From Candidatus Zixiibacteriota bacterium (GTDB lineage: Bacteria; Zixibacteria; MSB-5A5; WJJR01), in contig JBFMGX010000047.1 in assembly GCA_040752595.1 (NCBI GenBank), positions 49,935 to 107,188 on the forward strand: a stretch of 57,254 nucleotides of DNA, given 5' to 3'. How positions within the stretch are numbered: position 1 is the first letter of the stretch; each line of letters starts with the position of its first letter. Shown piece by piece: positions 27,501 through 36,172 of this stretch. Below the pieces are notes generated by a model. The model made no database searches, was not told where the DNA came from, and saw nothing but the letters and a program-made list of their open reading frames with translations. The position numbers and the translations under genes are program-made.

Positions 27501-27694
27501 TCCAGGACGTTGTCAGTACAATCGACGTGGCGTTCCGCGGCGCACCACCGGCATCCGACCCCCACTGCCCGAACCACGCCACCGACGTCAATTGCGACGG
27601 CGTCAGCACCGTTGTCGACGTCGTGAAGACGGTTAACGTCGCTTTCCGCGGCGCAGACAAAGCGACGGAGTTTTGCGATCCCTGCGGACCGTAG
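24545..27694 (+). CDS. Secreted M28 metallopeptidase with TSP3 repeats, FG-GAP propeller and dockerin-like tail
   Basis: 1049 aa, GTG start. A signal peptide ends near HAAD (residue 44). Residues 45-180 are a pro-region shared with the paralogue at 30051. The M28 zinc aminopeptidase-like domain has its ligands and catalytic residues in place: H266 (GAHYDAV), D278 (DDNGTG), E310/E311 (DAEEAW), D338 (NPDMIG) and H408 (VYHQP). TSP3 calcium-binding repeats follow (about 440-500), then seven FG-GAP repeats (about 515-915) that would form an integrin-alpha-like propeller. More TSP3 repeats and two dockerin-like repeats follow, ending in FCDPCGP. The stop codon TAG lies inside a GTAGGGGC repeat. An extracellular protein- or peptide-degrading role is inferred. 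Confidence 0.85.
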   Translation: MKAKFRRIGRSARVENSHRPAASRLILSTAFFLLGLGTARLHAADLYRVSLHGHRDARMLKACDVEPVMHLGNDYLVLVDPDAAENLTLYRLDHALVARKLNHDQLAIDHRPDAQYVGPFPVIYQVGAARLLRIDPATPKAALAESDVMPVAGRHLEIRYTPPRAGAHAVAPMALDLRTLIDRVSQDSVTSYLYRLQAFNGRVAGTANLRAARDWVMGKFHDYGYASAYVDSFIGAYYGGYYPVYNVVAVKEGTLYPDVHVVVGAHYDAVPGSPGVDDNGTGTACVLELARVLRDVPTNVSFTFVTFDAEEAWMVGSYHFVDSLYDAGAKILVMYNPDMIGELSNYDMANLYYGATTKGAQTWIDLADTLVGITGVLAGATASDHEPFIEKGYDGVFVQEYYFSTVYHQPNDSTTHINFDYTTRMVKATLAAAYVTAMDPDFDDDGIPTDQDNCPFVYNPGQGEYDGDGLGDVCDNCPTRSNLDQHDTDGDGIGDACDPCAVDVPKHTFTGSQEGLGLGWSVSGAGDVNGDGFEDIVFGINGQRPGPGEPGRAYVHSGRDGTLMYYLTGQAPRDWFGSAVAAAGDVNRDGYDDIIVGAMANDAATFNAGRVYVFYGRSGPFPVTVPAGSADIILTGDAEADYFGASIAGLRDVDGDTVPDFLIGAPSYTVGTPGPGRAFIYSGHTGSRLRTFTGQASGDQFGLAVANAGDVDGDGIDDAIVGAKYNDAMGPQCGRAYVYSGATGALLRTFTGDAEGDEFGTAVAAAGDVNGDGRADLIVSAINNDLGGTDAGRVYVYSGINGALLYTHDGGTAAEEVYGNSVCGLGDIDGDGHDDYSVGAPGRDRVYLYSGGYGTLMYAYSGSHQDPSEWFGDAIAAADLNADGFRDLVIGACWNGAGGTDAGQVRTYLLGDADGDVTFAGCDNCPTTINPDQLDSDGDGLGNACDNCPLVYNPDQTDLDSNGVGDVCECICACHGDPVCDATTNLQDVVSTIDVAFRGAPPASDPHCPNHATDVNCDGVSTVVDVVKTVNVAFRGADKATEFCDPCGP

Positions 27695-27759
27695 GGGCGA
27701 GGCGTGGCCTCGCCCTTCGTCCCGCGCACGGGGAGGGCGACCCACCGGGTCGCCCCTAC
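27691..27759. repeat. 69-bp composite GTAGGGGC...GCCCCTAC element
   Basis: GTAGGGGCGAGGC-GTG-GCCTCGCCC, 19-nt spacer, GGGCGACCC-ACC-GGGTCGCCCCTAC. It is the inverse-oriented counterpart of 14077-14145. It supplies the stop codon of the upstream peptidase gene. Confidence 0.85.
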
Positions 27760-27809
27760 GAAATATCGCGCCGTGCACCCGGCGGGCAGTCTCCGACGCC
27801 GCCGTGATA

Positions 27810-27837
27810 TTGACAAGACGCCAATACTGGTTATCTT
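27810..27837 (+). promoter_or_regulatory. Promoter of the 27925 secreted-protein operon
   Basis: TTGACA, 16-nt spacer, TATCTT: the best-formed example of the recurring promoter in this window. It lies 87 bp upstream of the ATG at 27925. Confidence 0.6.
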
Positions 27838-27924
27838 CCATTGTGGGAGTGCCCGGCTCCGGGTCCCAGGTCCTCCGCGCCGCATGTTCCGGCCGCGGGT
27901 CGCAGCTCTTCTTGGAGGTGACAC

Positions 27925-29277
27925 ATGCGCAACGTTCTCTTCGTCGGAGCATTGGTGTGTCTGTTGGCCGGTGTTGGTCGGGCCGATGTGCCGACCAGCA
28001 TGAACATCCAGGGGCGTTTGACCGACAGCGCCGGGGTCCCAGTCCCGGCGGGGCTCTATGGTATTTCATTCCGCATCTGGAGTCGCGATGTTGGCGGCAA
28101 GGCGATCTGGCCCATGGCCGGTCCGGAGATCCAACAAGTCACAATCGAAGACGGTGGCCTCTGGAACGCCCACGTCGGCGCGGAGGAGCCGTTGACCGCG
28201 GACATATTCAGCGACACCGCCCGCTGGCTGGAGATCGTGGTCGACGACGGTGTCAATCCCCCGCAGACGTTCCCGCGACTCAAGCTCAATAGTGGGCCGT
28301 TCGCCTACTCGGCGCCGGGTGACGACAACCGCTATGTCAATGTGACAGGCGATTCAATGTCCGGGGCCCTGATTGTGCCGCTGGTCGCCGTTGGCTGGCC
28401 GGGGCAGTGGGGCGCCCTCTACACCCGGGATGACGCGGGCAACACGACGATCGCGCTGGAGCCCGATGTGTCGGGTGAGGGAGGATACCTGGCGGTCAGA
28501 CGTTCCACCACAACCGCTGGGTTCAGCGTTGACCGCAACTACCTTGGGACTCTCAGTCCCAAGGTGTCCATCACCGGCCCGAGCCGTTCCGCGGTATTCA
28601 ACATGGCCAGTTCCGGCGATGCTTCTGTCGTGCTGCCCGACGACGCCATTGCCGCCGATGAGACGGCCAATGAAACCGGCATCGCGGCGACCGCTCAGTC
28701 CGCGGCGAAGACGTTTACGCAGGGCGCGGCCGATTTCTCGGATGTGGTGACCGTCTCGATCACCGTTCCCTCCGCGGGTTACATCGTCGTGCAGGCACGG
28801 GGGCTCTTCTCGCCGTACAACACGACAGGCTGTAACCGGATACATGTGCAGATCGACGAAACCGAAGGCGGAGGATCGGACATGGACAATCAAATCACTG
28901 TCGGTCTTCCCCAGTACGCCTCGGTGACCGCCGGAGACTATGCCTTCCCGTTCTACGTGGATCGCATCTACTATGCGGCCGCGGCGGGGACATACGAGTA
29001 CCGATTGGAGGGAAAGGCGCACCCGGACAACGCCGTCGGGGCCGTGTCACGCTGTTTCTACCGTGGGATCACAGCGACTTTTCACCCGACATCCTACGGC
29101 TCGGTGGTCGTGCCGATGGCCGCCCAAGTTGGCAATCCGGCCACCGGGGGCTCCACGGAAGTCGATTTGCGTGAATTGGAGATCAGGACCTTGCGCGCTC
29201 GGATCGAGGCCGAGCGCCTCGCACGCGAGCTGGAAGAGACGCAGTCACACCAGCAGTCGCCGGACGGGGAGCGCTGA
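27925..29277 (+). CDS. Secreted hypothetical protein with C-terminal coiled coil
   Basis: 450 aa. The signal peptide ends near GRAD (residue 21) and the start is preceded by GGAGGTG. Residues 25-140 begin MNIQGRLTDSAGVPVPAGLYGISFRIW, a beta-sandwich opening common in secreted proteins of this type of bacterium. A central beta-rich section follows. The end (residues 405-445) is a charged helix predicted to be coiled coil. It is co-transcribed with the short dockerin-like gene 3 bp downstream. Function unknown. Confidence 0.65.
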   Translation: MRNVLFVGALVCLLAGVGRADVPTSMNIQGRLTDSAGVPVPAGLYGISFRIWSRDVGGKAIWPMAGPEIQQVTIEDGGLWNAHVGAEEPLTADIFSDTARWLEIVVDDGVNPPQTFPRLKLNSGPFAYSAPGDDNRYVNVTGDSMSGALIVPLVAVGWPGQWGALYTRDDAGNTTIALEPDVSGEGGYLAVRRSTTTAGFSVDRNYLGTLSPKVSITGPSRSAVFNMASSGDASVVLPDDAIAADETANETGIAATAQSAAKTFTQGAADFSDVVTVSITVPSAGYIVVQARGLFSPYNTTGCNRIHVQIDETEGGGSDMDNQITVGLPQYASVTAGDYAFPFYVDRIYYAAAAGTYEYRLEGKAHPDNAVGAVSRCFYRGITATFHPTSYGSVVVPMAAQVGNPATGGSTEVDLRELEIRTLRARIEAERLARELEETQSHQQSPDGER

Positions 29278-29280
29278 GAG

Positions 29281-29844
29281 ATGATGCGCCGGTCCGGACC
29301 ATACCTGGCCCTGCTTATCGCTGCGGTTGTCGCGGCAGCGGGCGAAGACCAGCCCCGCGCAACAGGAGAGCCCCCGTCAGCAAATGACAGCGCTCGTGTT
29401 CGCGATGATCGGACAACCGCGTCGCCGCCTGTTCCATATCAGCTCGATTGGGTCTCCATCAACAGCGGCGGAGTCGTAGGCGCCGCCGCCGGAAACCTGC
29501 GTTTTGGCGCCTCTGCGGCCCAACATGCGGCCGGACTCGTGGCCTCGCCGACACACACGTTGGGGATTGGATTCTGGTACGGCATCGCCACCCCCTGCGA
29601 CTGCGATTGCCATGCCGATCCGAAGTGCGACGGCGTGACGAATGTGTTCGACGTTGTGCTGGCTGTCGATGTCGCCTTTCGCAGCGAACCGGAGATCCCC
29701 GACTCCAACGCGCTCTGCCCCCGGATGACCACGGACGTCGACTGCGACGGCGTGACCAAGGTCTATGACGTGGTTCACCTCGTCAACGTCGCCTTCCGCG
29801 GCGGGAATGCGGCAACGGAGTTCTGCAATCCCTGCGGGCCGTAG
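29281..29844 (+). CDS. Small secreted protein with dockerin-like tail
   Basis: 187 aa with a hydrophobic N-terminus (residues 6-22). A linker region lacks known domains. From residue 105 on there is the duplicated dockerin-like module: CDCDCHADPKCDGVTNVFDVVLAVDVAFRS, split here as two repeats, each with a D.CDG....DVV..V.VAFR core, ending in FCNPCGP. It is the smallest carrier of the module in the window and could serve as a scaffold or adaptor. It lies 3 bp after the previous gene. Confidence 0.65.
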   Translation: MMRRSGPYLALLIAAVVAAAGEDQPRATGEPPSANDSARVRDDRTTASPPVPYQLDWVSINSGGVVGAAAGNLRFGASAAQHAAGLVASPTHTLGIGFWYGIATPCDCDCHADPKCDGVTNVFDVVLAVDVAFRSEPEIPDSNALCPRMTTDVDCDGVTKVYDVVHLVNVAFRGGNAATEFCNPCGP

Positions 29845-29988
29845 ACGCCCCAGACCCCCACCCGCTTGGACCTTCGGTCCAAGCGGATGGGGGAAGACCG
29901 CCGGTCGACCGCTGAGTCACCACCTTGTTCAAACAACCCTGAGAGCGTGGCCCCAAGTGGCATTCGCCACCCTCGCGCCCCGTTTCAC

Positions 29989-30016
29989 TTGGATTGCGGG
30001 CGGAATGAGTTATCTT
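29989..30016 (+). promoter_or_regulatory. Promoter of the second M28 peptidase gene
   Basis: TTGGAT, 16-nt spacer, TATCTT, followed by GAGGAG before the ATG at 30051. Confidence 0.5.
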
Positions 30017-30050
30017 ACCCGCGGGGATGTAACCTCGAGGAGTACCCGCC

Positions 30051-32366
30051 ATGAAACGACTGCTGTACTGCACCATCCTGATCATCGCGCTGGCGGCACC
30101 CGCCGTCGCCGGTGACCTCTACCGCGTCACTCTGCATTCGCCGCAGGATGCCGAACTCTTGCGCGCTTCAGGTGCCGAGGCATTGGTGGCGTTGGGCAAC
30201 GACTACCTCGTGCTCGCCGACTCGGCCATCGCCGGGCAATGGACGCTCTCCAGCCTCGATGTCGAATTACTGGCCAAGGGAGTCGCAAAGAACGAGTTGG
30301 CCATCGACCGCCGCATGGACCGTCTCAATGTCCAGCGCTACCCGCTCCTCTATGAAAAGGACCAGATTCGCGTCCTGCGTGTCACTCCGCTCGATCTGGA
30401 ACCGACCGACGCCACGACGGAGTTGCTGCCGATCCGCAACGAAAACGTGAAGATCACCTACACGCAGTCGGTGACAGGGGAGAAGGCGCTCTGGGCGCCC
30501 ATGTTCGACATCGATTCGCTGGTCGGACTCATTGAACAGGATTCGATCACGTCCTATCTCAATCGCCTGCAGGCGTTCTACCGCCGTGTCGCCGGTACCG
30601 ACTCGGTGCGCGCCGCGCGTGATTGGATCCACGCCAAATTCCAGTCGTTTGGGTACGATTCGGTCTACAATGACCCGTTCTGGGCCAACGTCTCCGGCGG
30701 CTATAAGGAGAACTACAACGTCGTCGCCGCCAAGCCGGGCACGCTCTATCCGGAGCTGCAGATCATCGTCGGTGCTCACTTTGACGGCGTCAACAACTCC
30801 CCCGCAGCCGATGACAACGGCACGGGTACCGCCGCGGTGCTCGAGATCGCCCGTGTTCTCCGCGACATCCCCACGGAAGTCACGTTCCTTTTCATCACGT
30901 TTGACGCGGAAGAGTACGGGCTTTTGGGATCGTACCACTATGCCAACACCGCGGTCGCCAACGGCGATCAGATCGTGTTGATGTTCAACATGGACATGAT
31001 CGGCCACATCTACAACGACACGCAAGCCCGGCTCTATCACGGCCCCACCAGCGCCTATGCGCAGTTGTGGATCAACCTGGCCGCGCCGCTGGCCGGCATC
31101 ACGGGGTACCTGTCCGGCATCTCCGGCGGTTCCGACCACTATCCCTTCTATCAAATGGGATATAATGCCGTCTTCCTGCACGAGTACAACTTCTCCAGCG
31201 TCTACCATTCGTACCGTGACAGCACGACGTATGTCAACTTCGACTATGCCACGCGCATGGTCAAGGCGTCGCTGGCGACGGTCTACACGGTCAGCGGCGA
31301 TGTCGACAACGACGGCATCCCCAATGCCGACGACAACTGCCTGCGGACGGCGAACGCCGCGCAGGGCAACGCCGATGGCGACCCCTTCGGCGATGCCTGT
31401 GACAACTGCCGGTATGTGATCAATCCCTCGCAAACCAACTCGGACAGCGACACGCTCGGTGACGCCTGCGACAATTGCGACTTCACGGCCAACAACTACC
31501 AGGCCAATTCCGACCTCGACACGCTCGGCAACGTCTGCGACAACTGCGTGAACACATCGAATGACGATCAGGCCGATACCGACGGCGATGGCGTGGGGAA
31601 TGTCTGCGACAACTGCCCGTATGCGCCGAATCCCACCCAGTTGGATTACGACGCCGATAACTTCGCCGACGCCTGCGACAACTGCCCCTCGGTCGCCAAT
31701 CCCGATCAGACCGACACCGACGGCGACGGTAAAGGGGATGCCTGCGACAACTGCCGGTATGTCGCCAATCCCTGGCAGCAGGACTCCGAACTGGACGGGT
31801 CCGGCGAGCCGTCACCCGACGGCGTCGGTGACACCTGCGACAACTGTCCGACAATCGTCAATCCCGATCAGGCCGACGCCGATGGTGACGGCAGAGGGAA
31901 TCTCTGCGACAACTGTCCGACCGTCGCCAATCCGTCACAAACCGACACCGACGGCGACGGCAAAGGCGACGCCTGCGATAATTGTCCCACGCTTGCCAAC
32001 GCCAATCAGGCGGACGCCGACGGCGACGGCGTCGGTGATCTGTGCGACAATTGCGTGGCCGTCGCCAATCCCTCCCAGATCGACCGCGACCATGACAGTC
32101 TGGGCGACGCCTGCGATCCCTGCACGTGTCCCTGTCAGGCCGATCCCGATTGCGATGGCATCCACTCCGATGTACTCGCCGTCGTGGGCACAATCGACGT
32201 CGCCTTCCGCGGCACACCGCCGCCGATCGATGACGGCTGCCCGCGCCAGCGCACCGATGTCGACAACAGCGGCCAGACTGATCTGGTCGATGTGACCAAG
32301 GTGATCAACGTCGCCTTCCGCGGCGCCAACCCGGCCACGACCTACACATCGCCCTGCGGGCCATAG
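30051..32366 (+). CDS. Secreted M28 metallopeptidase with TSP3 repeats and dockerin-like tail
   Basis: 771 aa, paralogue of the gene at 24545. The signal peptide ends near AVAG (residue 21). The M28 residues are H243 (GAHFDGV), D255 (DDNGTG), E287/E288 (DAEEYG), D315 (NMDMIG) and H386 (VYHSY). From residue 420 to about 690 there is a long run of TSP3 repeats (DNC..V.NP.Q.D.DGDG.GD.CDNC). The last 80 residues are a dockerin-like pair ending in YTSPCGP; the first repeat ([21 protein letters not shown]) diverges from the consensus. Unlike the paralogue it has no FG-GAP propeller. A direct paralogue 5.5 kb away implies duplication. Confidence 0.85.
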   Translation: MKRLLYCTILIIALAAPAVAGDLYRVTLHSPQDAELLRASGAEALVALGNDYLVLADSAIAGQWTLSSLDVELLAKGVAKNELAIDRRMDRLNVQRYPLLYEKDQIRVLRVTPLDLEPTDATTELLPIRNENVKITYTQSVTGEKALWAPMFDIDSLVGLIEQDSITSYLNRLQAFYRRVAGTDSVRAARDWIHAKFQSFGYDSVYNDPFWANVSGGYKENYNVVAAKPGTLYPELQIIVGAHFDGVNNSPAADDNGTGTAAVLEIARVLRDIPTEVTFLFITFDAEEYGLLGSYHYANTAVANGDQIVLMFNMDMIGHIYNDTQARLYHGPTSAYAQLWINLAAPLAGITGYLSGISGGSDHYPFYQMGYNAVFLHEYNFSSVYHSYRDSTTYVNFDYATRMVKASLATVYTVSGDVDNDGIPNADDNCLRTANAAQGNADGDPFGDACDNCRYVINPSQTNSDSDTLGDACDNCDFTANNYQANSDLDTLGNVCDNCVNTSNDDQADTDGDGVGNVCDNCPYAPNPTQLDYDADNFADACDNCPSVANPDQTDTDGDGKGDACDNCRYVANPWQQDSELDGSGEPSPDGVGDTCDNCPTIVNPDQADADGDGRGNLCDNCPTVANPSQTDTDGDGKGDACDNCPTLANANQADADGDGVGDLCDNCVAVANPSQIDRDHDSLGDACDPCTCPCQADPDCDGIHSDVLAVVGTIDVAFRGTPPPIDDGCPRQRTDVDNSGQTDLVDVTKVINVAFRGANPATTYTSPCGP

Positions 32367-32540
32367 GACCCGCACACGTAGTGGCACGGCCTGACGTGCC
32401 CGCCGTTGCACATCCATCGCCCGAGACGACATCTCCGGCCCAAAAGTGGACGCAATTAGTCTGCCTTGCGGCCACGTATTCATTGTCATGAATGCAGAAC
32501 GGATGCCGAATCACATGATGGAGAGAAACGGAGAACGACC

Positions 32541-33470
32541 ATGGCCGCAATCGCCCAGGACATCACGCAGTTGATCGGCAAGACCCCGTTGGTCCGCCTC
32601 GGCAAGATCGGGAAAGGCCTCAAAGCGGATGTGATCGCCAAGTTGGAGTTCTACAATCCGTGCGCCAGCGTCAAAGACCGCATCGGCCTGAGCATGATCG
32701 ATGCCGCACTGGCGGCGGGAATGATCAAGAAGGACACGGTCCTGATCGAACCGACCAGCGGCAACACCGGAATCGCATTGGCCTTTGTCGCCGCGGCGCG
32801 GGGACTGAAGCTGATTCTGACCATGCCCGACACGATGAGCATCGAACGGCGCAAATCGCTGGCGGCATTCGGCGCCGAGCTGGTGCTGACGCCGGGCGCC
32901 GAAGGCATGCGCGGCGCCATCCGCCGGGCCGAGGAACTGGCGCAGGCGAATTCCAATTATCTCATGCTCCAGCAGTTTGAGAATCCGGCCAACCCGGAAA
33001 TCCACCGCAAGACCACCGCCGAGGAAATTTGGCGCGACACCGACGGCAAAGTGGACATCCTGATCTCCGGTGTCGGCACCGGCGGCACGATCACCGGTGT
33101 TTCGGAGATCATCAAACCGCGGAAGCCGTCATTCCGCGCGATTGCCGTCGAGCCGACCGACTCGCCGGTTCTCTCCGGGGGCAAACCGGGGCCGCACAAG
33201 ATTCAGGGAATCGGCGCCGGATTCGTCCCCGGCGTGCTGCGCACCGATCTCATCGACGAGATCATTCAGGTCACGTCCGACCAAGCCGGGCAGATGGCGC
33301 GTCGCCTGGCACGGGAAGAGGGAATACTCGCCGGGATCTCATCCGGCGCGGCATTGTATGCCGCCACGCAAGTGGCCGCCCGTCCGGAGAACGCGGGAAA
33401 GATGCTGGTCGTCGTGCTTCCCGACACCGGCGAACGGTATCTGAGCACCTGGCTATTCGAGGAAGGCTAA
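32541..33470 (+). CDS. cysK: Cysteine synthase (O-acetylserine sulfhydrylase)
   Basis: A 309-aa PLP enzyme that makes cysteine from O-acetylserine and sulfide. The Schiff-base lysine is K45 in [17 protein letters not shown] (residues 72-77) binds substrate; [10 protein letters not shown] binds the PLP phosphate. The ATG at 32541 has GGAG 8 bp upstream and gives the standard N-terminus [13 protein letters not shown]. The serine acetyltransferase gene follows after 8 bp, so the two steps are co-expressed. Confidence 0.95.
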   Translation: MAAIAQDITQLIGKTPLVRLGKIGKGLKADVIAKLEFYNPCASVKDRIGLSMIDAALAAGMIKKDTVLIEPTSGNTGIALAFVAAARGLKLILTMPDTMSIERRKSLAAFGAELVLTPGAEGMRGAIRRAEELAQANSNYLMLQQFENPANPEIHRKTTAEEIWRDTDGKVDILISGVGTGGTITGVSEIIKPRKPSFRAIAVEPTDSPVLSGGKPGPHKIQGIGAGFVPGVLRTDLIDEIIQVTSDQAGQMARRLAREEGILAGISSGAALYAATQVAARPENAGKMLVVVLPDTGERYLSTWLFEEG

Positions 33471-33478
33471 GATTGATC

Positions 33479-34426
33479 ATGTCCGCCGCTTCACCGAACC
33501 CATCCGATCCTGTCGATGCGACCACATTGGACGCCGTTGTCGCCCGTTTATGCTCAACCAGTGACCATCTGACGCACACGCGCTCGGCCAACGGCGGCGA
33601 TCACAAGCTGCCGTCGCGCGACGCCATTGTTGAGATGGTGGAGGGATTGCGCGCCGTCTTGTTCCCCGGGTATTTCGGTACATCCGAGCTGAGTCCCGAG
33701 AGTCTGCGCTTCCATGTCGGCGCCACTCTCGACCGCGTTCTTCGTGTGCTGCGGGAACAGGTCGAGCGCTGCCTGTTGTTCACCAGCGACGCGAAACCAC
33801 TCGACGACGAGGCCCGCGCGGAGCGGGCATCGGAAGTCACACGGGAATTCCTGAAACGCCTGCCGGAGGTGCGTCGACTATTGGCGACCGATGTCAAGGC
33901 CGCATACGAAGGTGATCCGGCCGCCCCGTCGCCGGATGAGACGATCTTCTGCTATCCGGGGATTCTGGCGGTCGCCAACTACCGCCTGGCCCACGAGCTC
34001 TACCGCCTCGGCATCCCACTGTTGCCGCGCATGATCACCGAGCACGCGCACAGCATCACCGGGATCGACATCCACCCCGGCGCCCAGATCGGCCCGGAGT
34101 TCTTCATCGACCACGGCACCGGCGTGGTGATCGGGGAGACCTGCGTGATCGGCACCCGCGTGCGCGTCTATCAGGGCGTGACGCTCGGCGCCAAGAGTTT
34201 CCCGCTGGATGAAAAAGGCAATCCCATCAAGGGGATTCCGCGTCATCCGATCGTCGAGGACGACGTCATCATCTACGGCGGCGCGACCATTCTCGGCCGC
34301 GTTACCATCGGCCGCGGTTCGACGATCGGCGGCAATGTCTGGCTCACCCACAGCGTCCCGCCCGGCAGCCGTGTCTCCCAGGCGCAGACACAGCTCAACG
34401 AATTCCGCGCCGGCGCGGGGATCTGA
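33479..34426 (+). CDS. cysE: Serine O-acetyltransferase (EpsC type)
   Basis: 315 aa; transfers acetyl from acetyl-CoA to serine, supplying cysK. The N-terminal 150 residues are helical, longer than in E. coli CysE and like the EpsC subgroup. The C-terminal left-handed beta-helix shows hexapeptide repeats (IHPGAQIGPEFFIDHGTGVVIGETCVIG and beyond) with the active-site DHGTG. The ATG at 33479 follows GAGGAAGG in the cysK end. The C-terminus ends in AGAGI; a terminal Ile is the usual contact for the CysK active site, consistent with a cysteine synthase complex. Confidence 0.9.
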   Translation: MSAASPNPSDPVDATTLDAVVARLCSTSDHLTHTRSANGGDHKLPSRDAIVEMVEGLRAVLFPGYFGTSELSPESLRFHVGATLDRVLRVLREQVERCLLFTSDAKPLDDEARAERASEVTREFLKRLPEVRRLLATDVKAAYEGDPAAPSPDETIFCYPGILAVANYRLAHELYRLGIPLLPRMITEHAHSITGIDIHPGAQIGPEFFIDHGTGVVIGETCVIGTRVRVYQGVTLGAKSFPLDEKGNPIKGIPRHPIVEDDVIIYGGATILGRVTIGRGSTIGGNVWLTHSVPPGSRVSQAQTQLNEFRAGAGI

Positions 34427-34527
34427 CGAGCAGTTGAAGTCCGCCAAAACACTTATGCTCCAACTGTCATCCCGAGTCCGCCCATGGCGGACGAGGGATC
34501 TGCTGTTTTGATGATGGCAACCTGTAG

Positions 34528-34578
34528 GTCAGGTGCCCTGCGCACCTGACGAGAGTCGCAGGAGCACAGGGCTCCTGC
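34528..34578. repeat. Two adjacent GTCAGG/GCAGGAGC hairpins
   Basis: GTCAGGTGC-CCTGC-GCACCTGAC (34528-34550) and GCAGGAGC-ACAGG-GCTCCTGC (34558-34578). They are relatives of the hairpin at 8704-8726. Confidence 0.85.
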
Positions 34579-34640
34579 GCTCCGAACTGCCGACGACGCG
34601 CACGAGCAGGCGTTCAACACGAGAACGTGGTAGTTCATCC

Positions 34641-34713
34641 GGGAGGGCGAGGCTCCTGCCGGGCCATTTTGACGTGCCTATGGAAAGAGGCTCAGCAGGA
34701 GCTTCGCCCTCCC
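34641..34713. repeat. 73-bp composite GGGAGGGCGA...TCGCCCTCCC element
   Basis: Long inverted repeat: GGGAGGGCGAGGCTCCTGC on the left and GCAGGAGCTTCGCCCTCCC on the right. Same length as the copy at 22942-23014. Confidence 0.85.
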
Positions 34714-34731
34714 AAATAACATCAAGGGCAA

Positions 34732-34871
34732 ACAAGGGGCTTAAGCCCCTTGTCCACCGGTGTCATTGCGAACCTGAACGGTGAGGGCGTGACGATAACC
34801 TCTCCCACCGGCTTGCCCCGAGCCGGGTCGAGGGGGAGAGGTCGCCCGCCTGCGGCGGGCGGGTGAGGGAA
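34732..34871. repeat. ACAAGGGGCT palindrome and CTCTCCC...GGTGAGGG element
   Basis: A perfect 22-bp palindrome at 34732-34753, then a CTCTCCC-GGGGAGAGGTCG-GGGTGAGGG family copy at about 34800-34871 with an inner GCCCGCCTGCGGCGGGC hairpin. Together with the two preceding entries these fill the 487-bp convergent gap; no gene is seen. Confidence 0.8.
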
Positions 34872-34913
34872 TCCGCATCGATCTTTCGACAGCGCAGCCA
34901 CATCGCGACGCGT

Positions 34914-35915
34914 TCAATGCGCGTGCGTCAACACCGCCCGGTATCGCACTTTCCCATCGATCAACCGCTGCAGCGTCTCGTTGACCCGTTCGAGCGGGTA
35001 GATCTCGAGCTTGGGACGGACCTTGCCGCGCGCGGCGAGGTCGAGAACCTCCATCAGGTCTCGCCGGCGATTTTGCATCGAGAACTTCACCGTGACCTGA
35101 CCCATCAGATTCATGAAAGGCACGAGTGAAATCGGCTCGGCGCCGACACCCATGATCACGAGTCGTCCCTCCGGGCGCAGTCCGGCAAGGACATCGGCAT
35201 TCTGGTTCATCGCGTTGGTGGACGACAATACCAGATCGGCACCGCCGGCTGCGGCGAGTTCCTTGCCGGCGTGCTCTTTCACCACGACGACGTCATCAGC
35301 CCCCAGTTCCAGAAGCTCGGTCTTCTTGGACGCCGTGCCGGTCACCGCGATCGTCTCGTGCCCCATCGCCTTGGCGACTTGTAGTGCGAGGTGCCCCAGC
35401 CCGCCGACGCCGAGGATAGCGATCCGGTCTCCCGTACGCGGCTGACCATTGCGATACCCACTCATCACCGTGAACCCGGCGCAAAACATCGGCGCGGCAT
35501 TCTCCCATGACAACGCCTCCGGAATGAGAATGCAACCGGTGGCTTCGGCGATCATGAACGCCGACCAGCCGCCGCCGTTCTCCATCCAAGTGCGGGCCTC
35601 GGTGCAATAGATCTCATGATGTTCGACGCACGCCGGGCAGCGCCCGCATCCCGACTGCACCCACGGCACCCCGACACGATCGCCCTTCGCAAGCCATGTC
35701 ACCCCGTCACCGAGCTTCTCAATCGTTCCCACCGGTTCATGTCCCAGGACAATCGGCGGCGTGGACGGGAATAGACCGCGCCAGACATGCACGTCCGTGC
35801 CGCACATCCCGCAGGCATGCATGCGAATCAACGCCTGCCCCGGTCCCGGCTCGGGGATCGGTAGTTCCTCAAACGCGAACGGCTGATTGTGGGTCTTCAA
35901 CACGGCAGCTTTCAT
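34914..35915 (-). CDS. Zinc-dependent alcohol dehydrogenase (MDR family)
   Basis: 333-aa medium-chain dehydrogenase, probably oxidising or reducing alcohols/aldehydes with NAD(P). The ATG at 35915 has GGAGGT 5 bp upstream. Catalytic zinc ligands: C38 (CGMCGTDVH), with H59-E60 in LGHE. The structural zinc lobe CGRCPACVEHHEIYC has all four cysteines. The Rossmann motif is GVGGLGH (about residues 167-173). The layout is closest to the propanol-preferring/AdhA group. It stands alone, convergent with cysE. Confidence 0.9.
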   Translation of the reverse strand: MKAAVLKTHNQPFAFEELPIPEPGPGQALIRMHACGMCGTDVHVWRGLFPSTPPIVLGHEPVGTIEKLGDGVTWLAKGDRVGVPWVQSGCGRCPACVEHHEIYCTEARTWMENGGGWSAFMIAEATGCILIPEALSWENAAPMFCAGFTVMSGYRNGQPRTGDRIAILGVGGLGHLALQVAKAMGHETIAVTGTASKKTELLELGADDVVVVKEHAGKELAAAGGADLVLSSTNAMNQNADVLAGLRPEGRLVIMGVGAEPISLVPFMNLMGQVTVKFSMQNRRRDLMEVLDLAARGKVRPKLEIYPLERVNETLQRLIDGKVRYRAVLTHAH

Positions 35916-36051
35916 GGCAGACCTCCTCGGCATGTCGGTACAATACAGACTATCGCGTGACAAAGAAAGCTCTACGACGCCCATGGCAAGCGTATCCGGT
36001 CGGACTGGCCCGGTGTGCCCAAGTCGTTCACAACCATGTCCACAAAGACAC

Positions 36052-36080
36052 TTGACATCGTGACAATTCCCGCGCATCTT
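36052..36080 (+). promoter_or_regulatory. Promoter of the 36173 gene
   Basis: A consensus -35 TTGACA, 17-nt spacer, CATCTT, 92 bp before the ATG at 36173. Confidence 0.5.
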
Positions 36081-36172
36081 GCATGGGAGAAGTGGGTCCG
36101 TTCGCTACGGGGATCGGACCTGGTTCCACATTGTCCTGCAACACGCTACAACCCCAGAGCCAGGAGGTGGCC

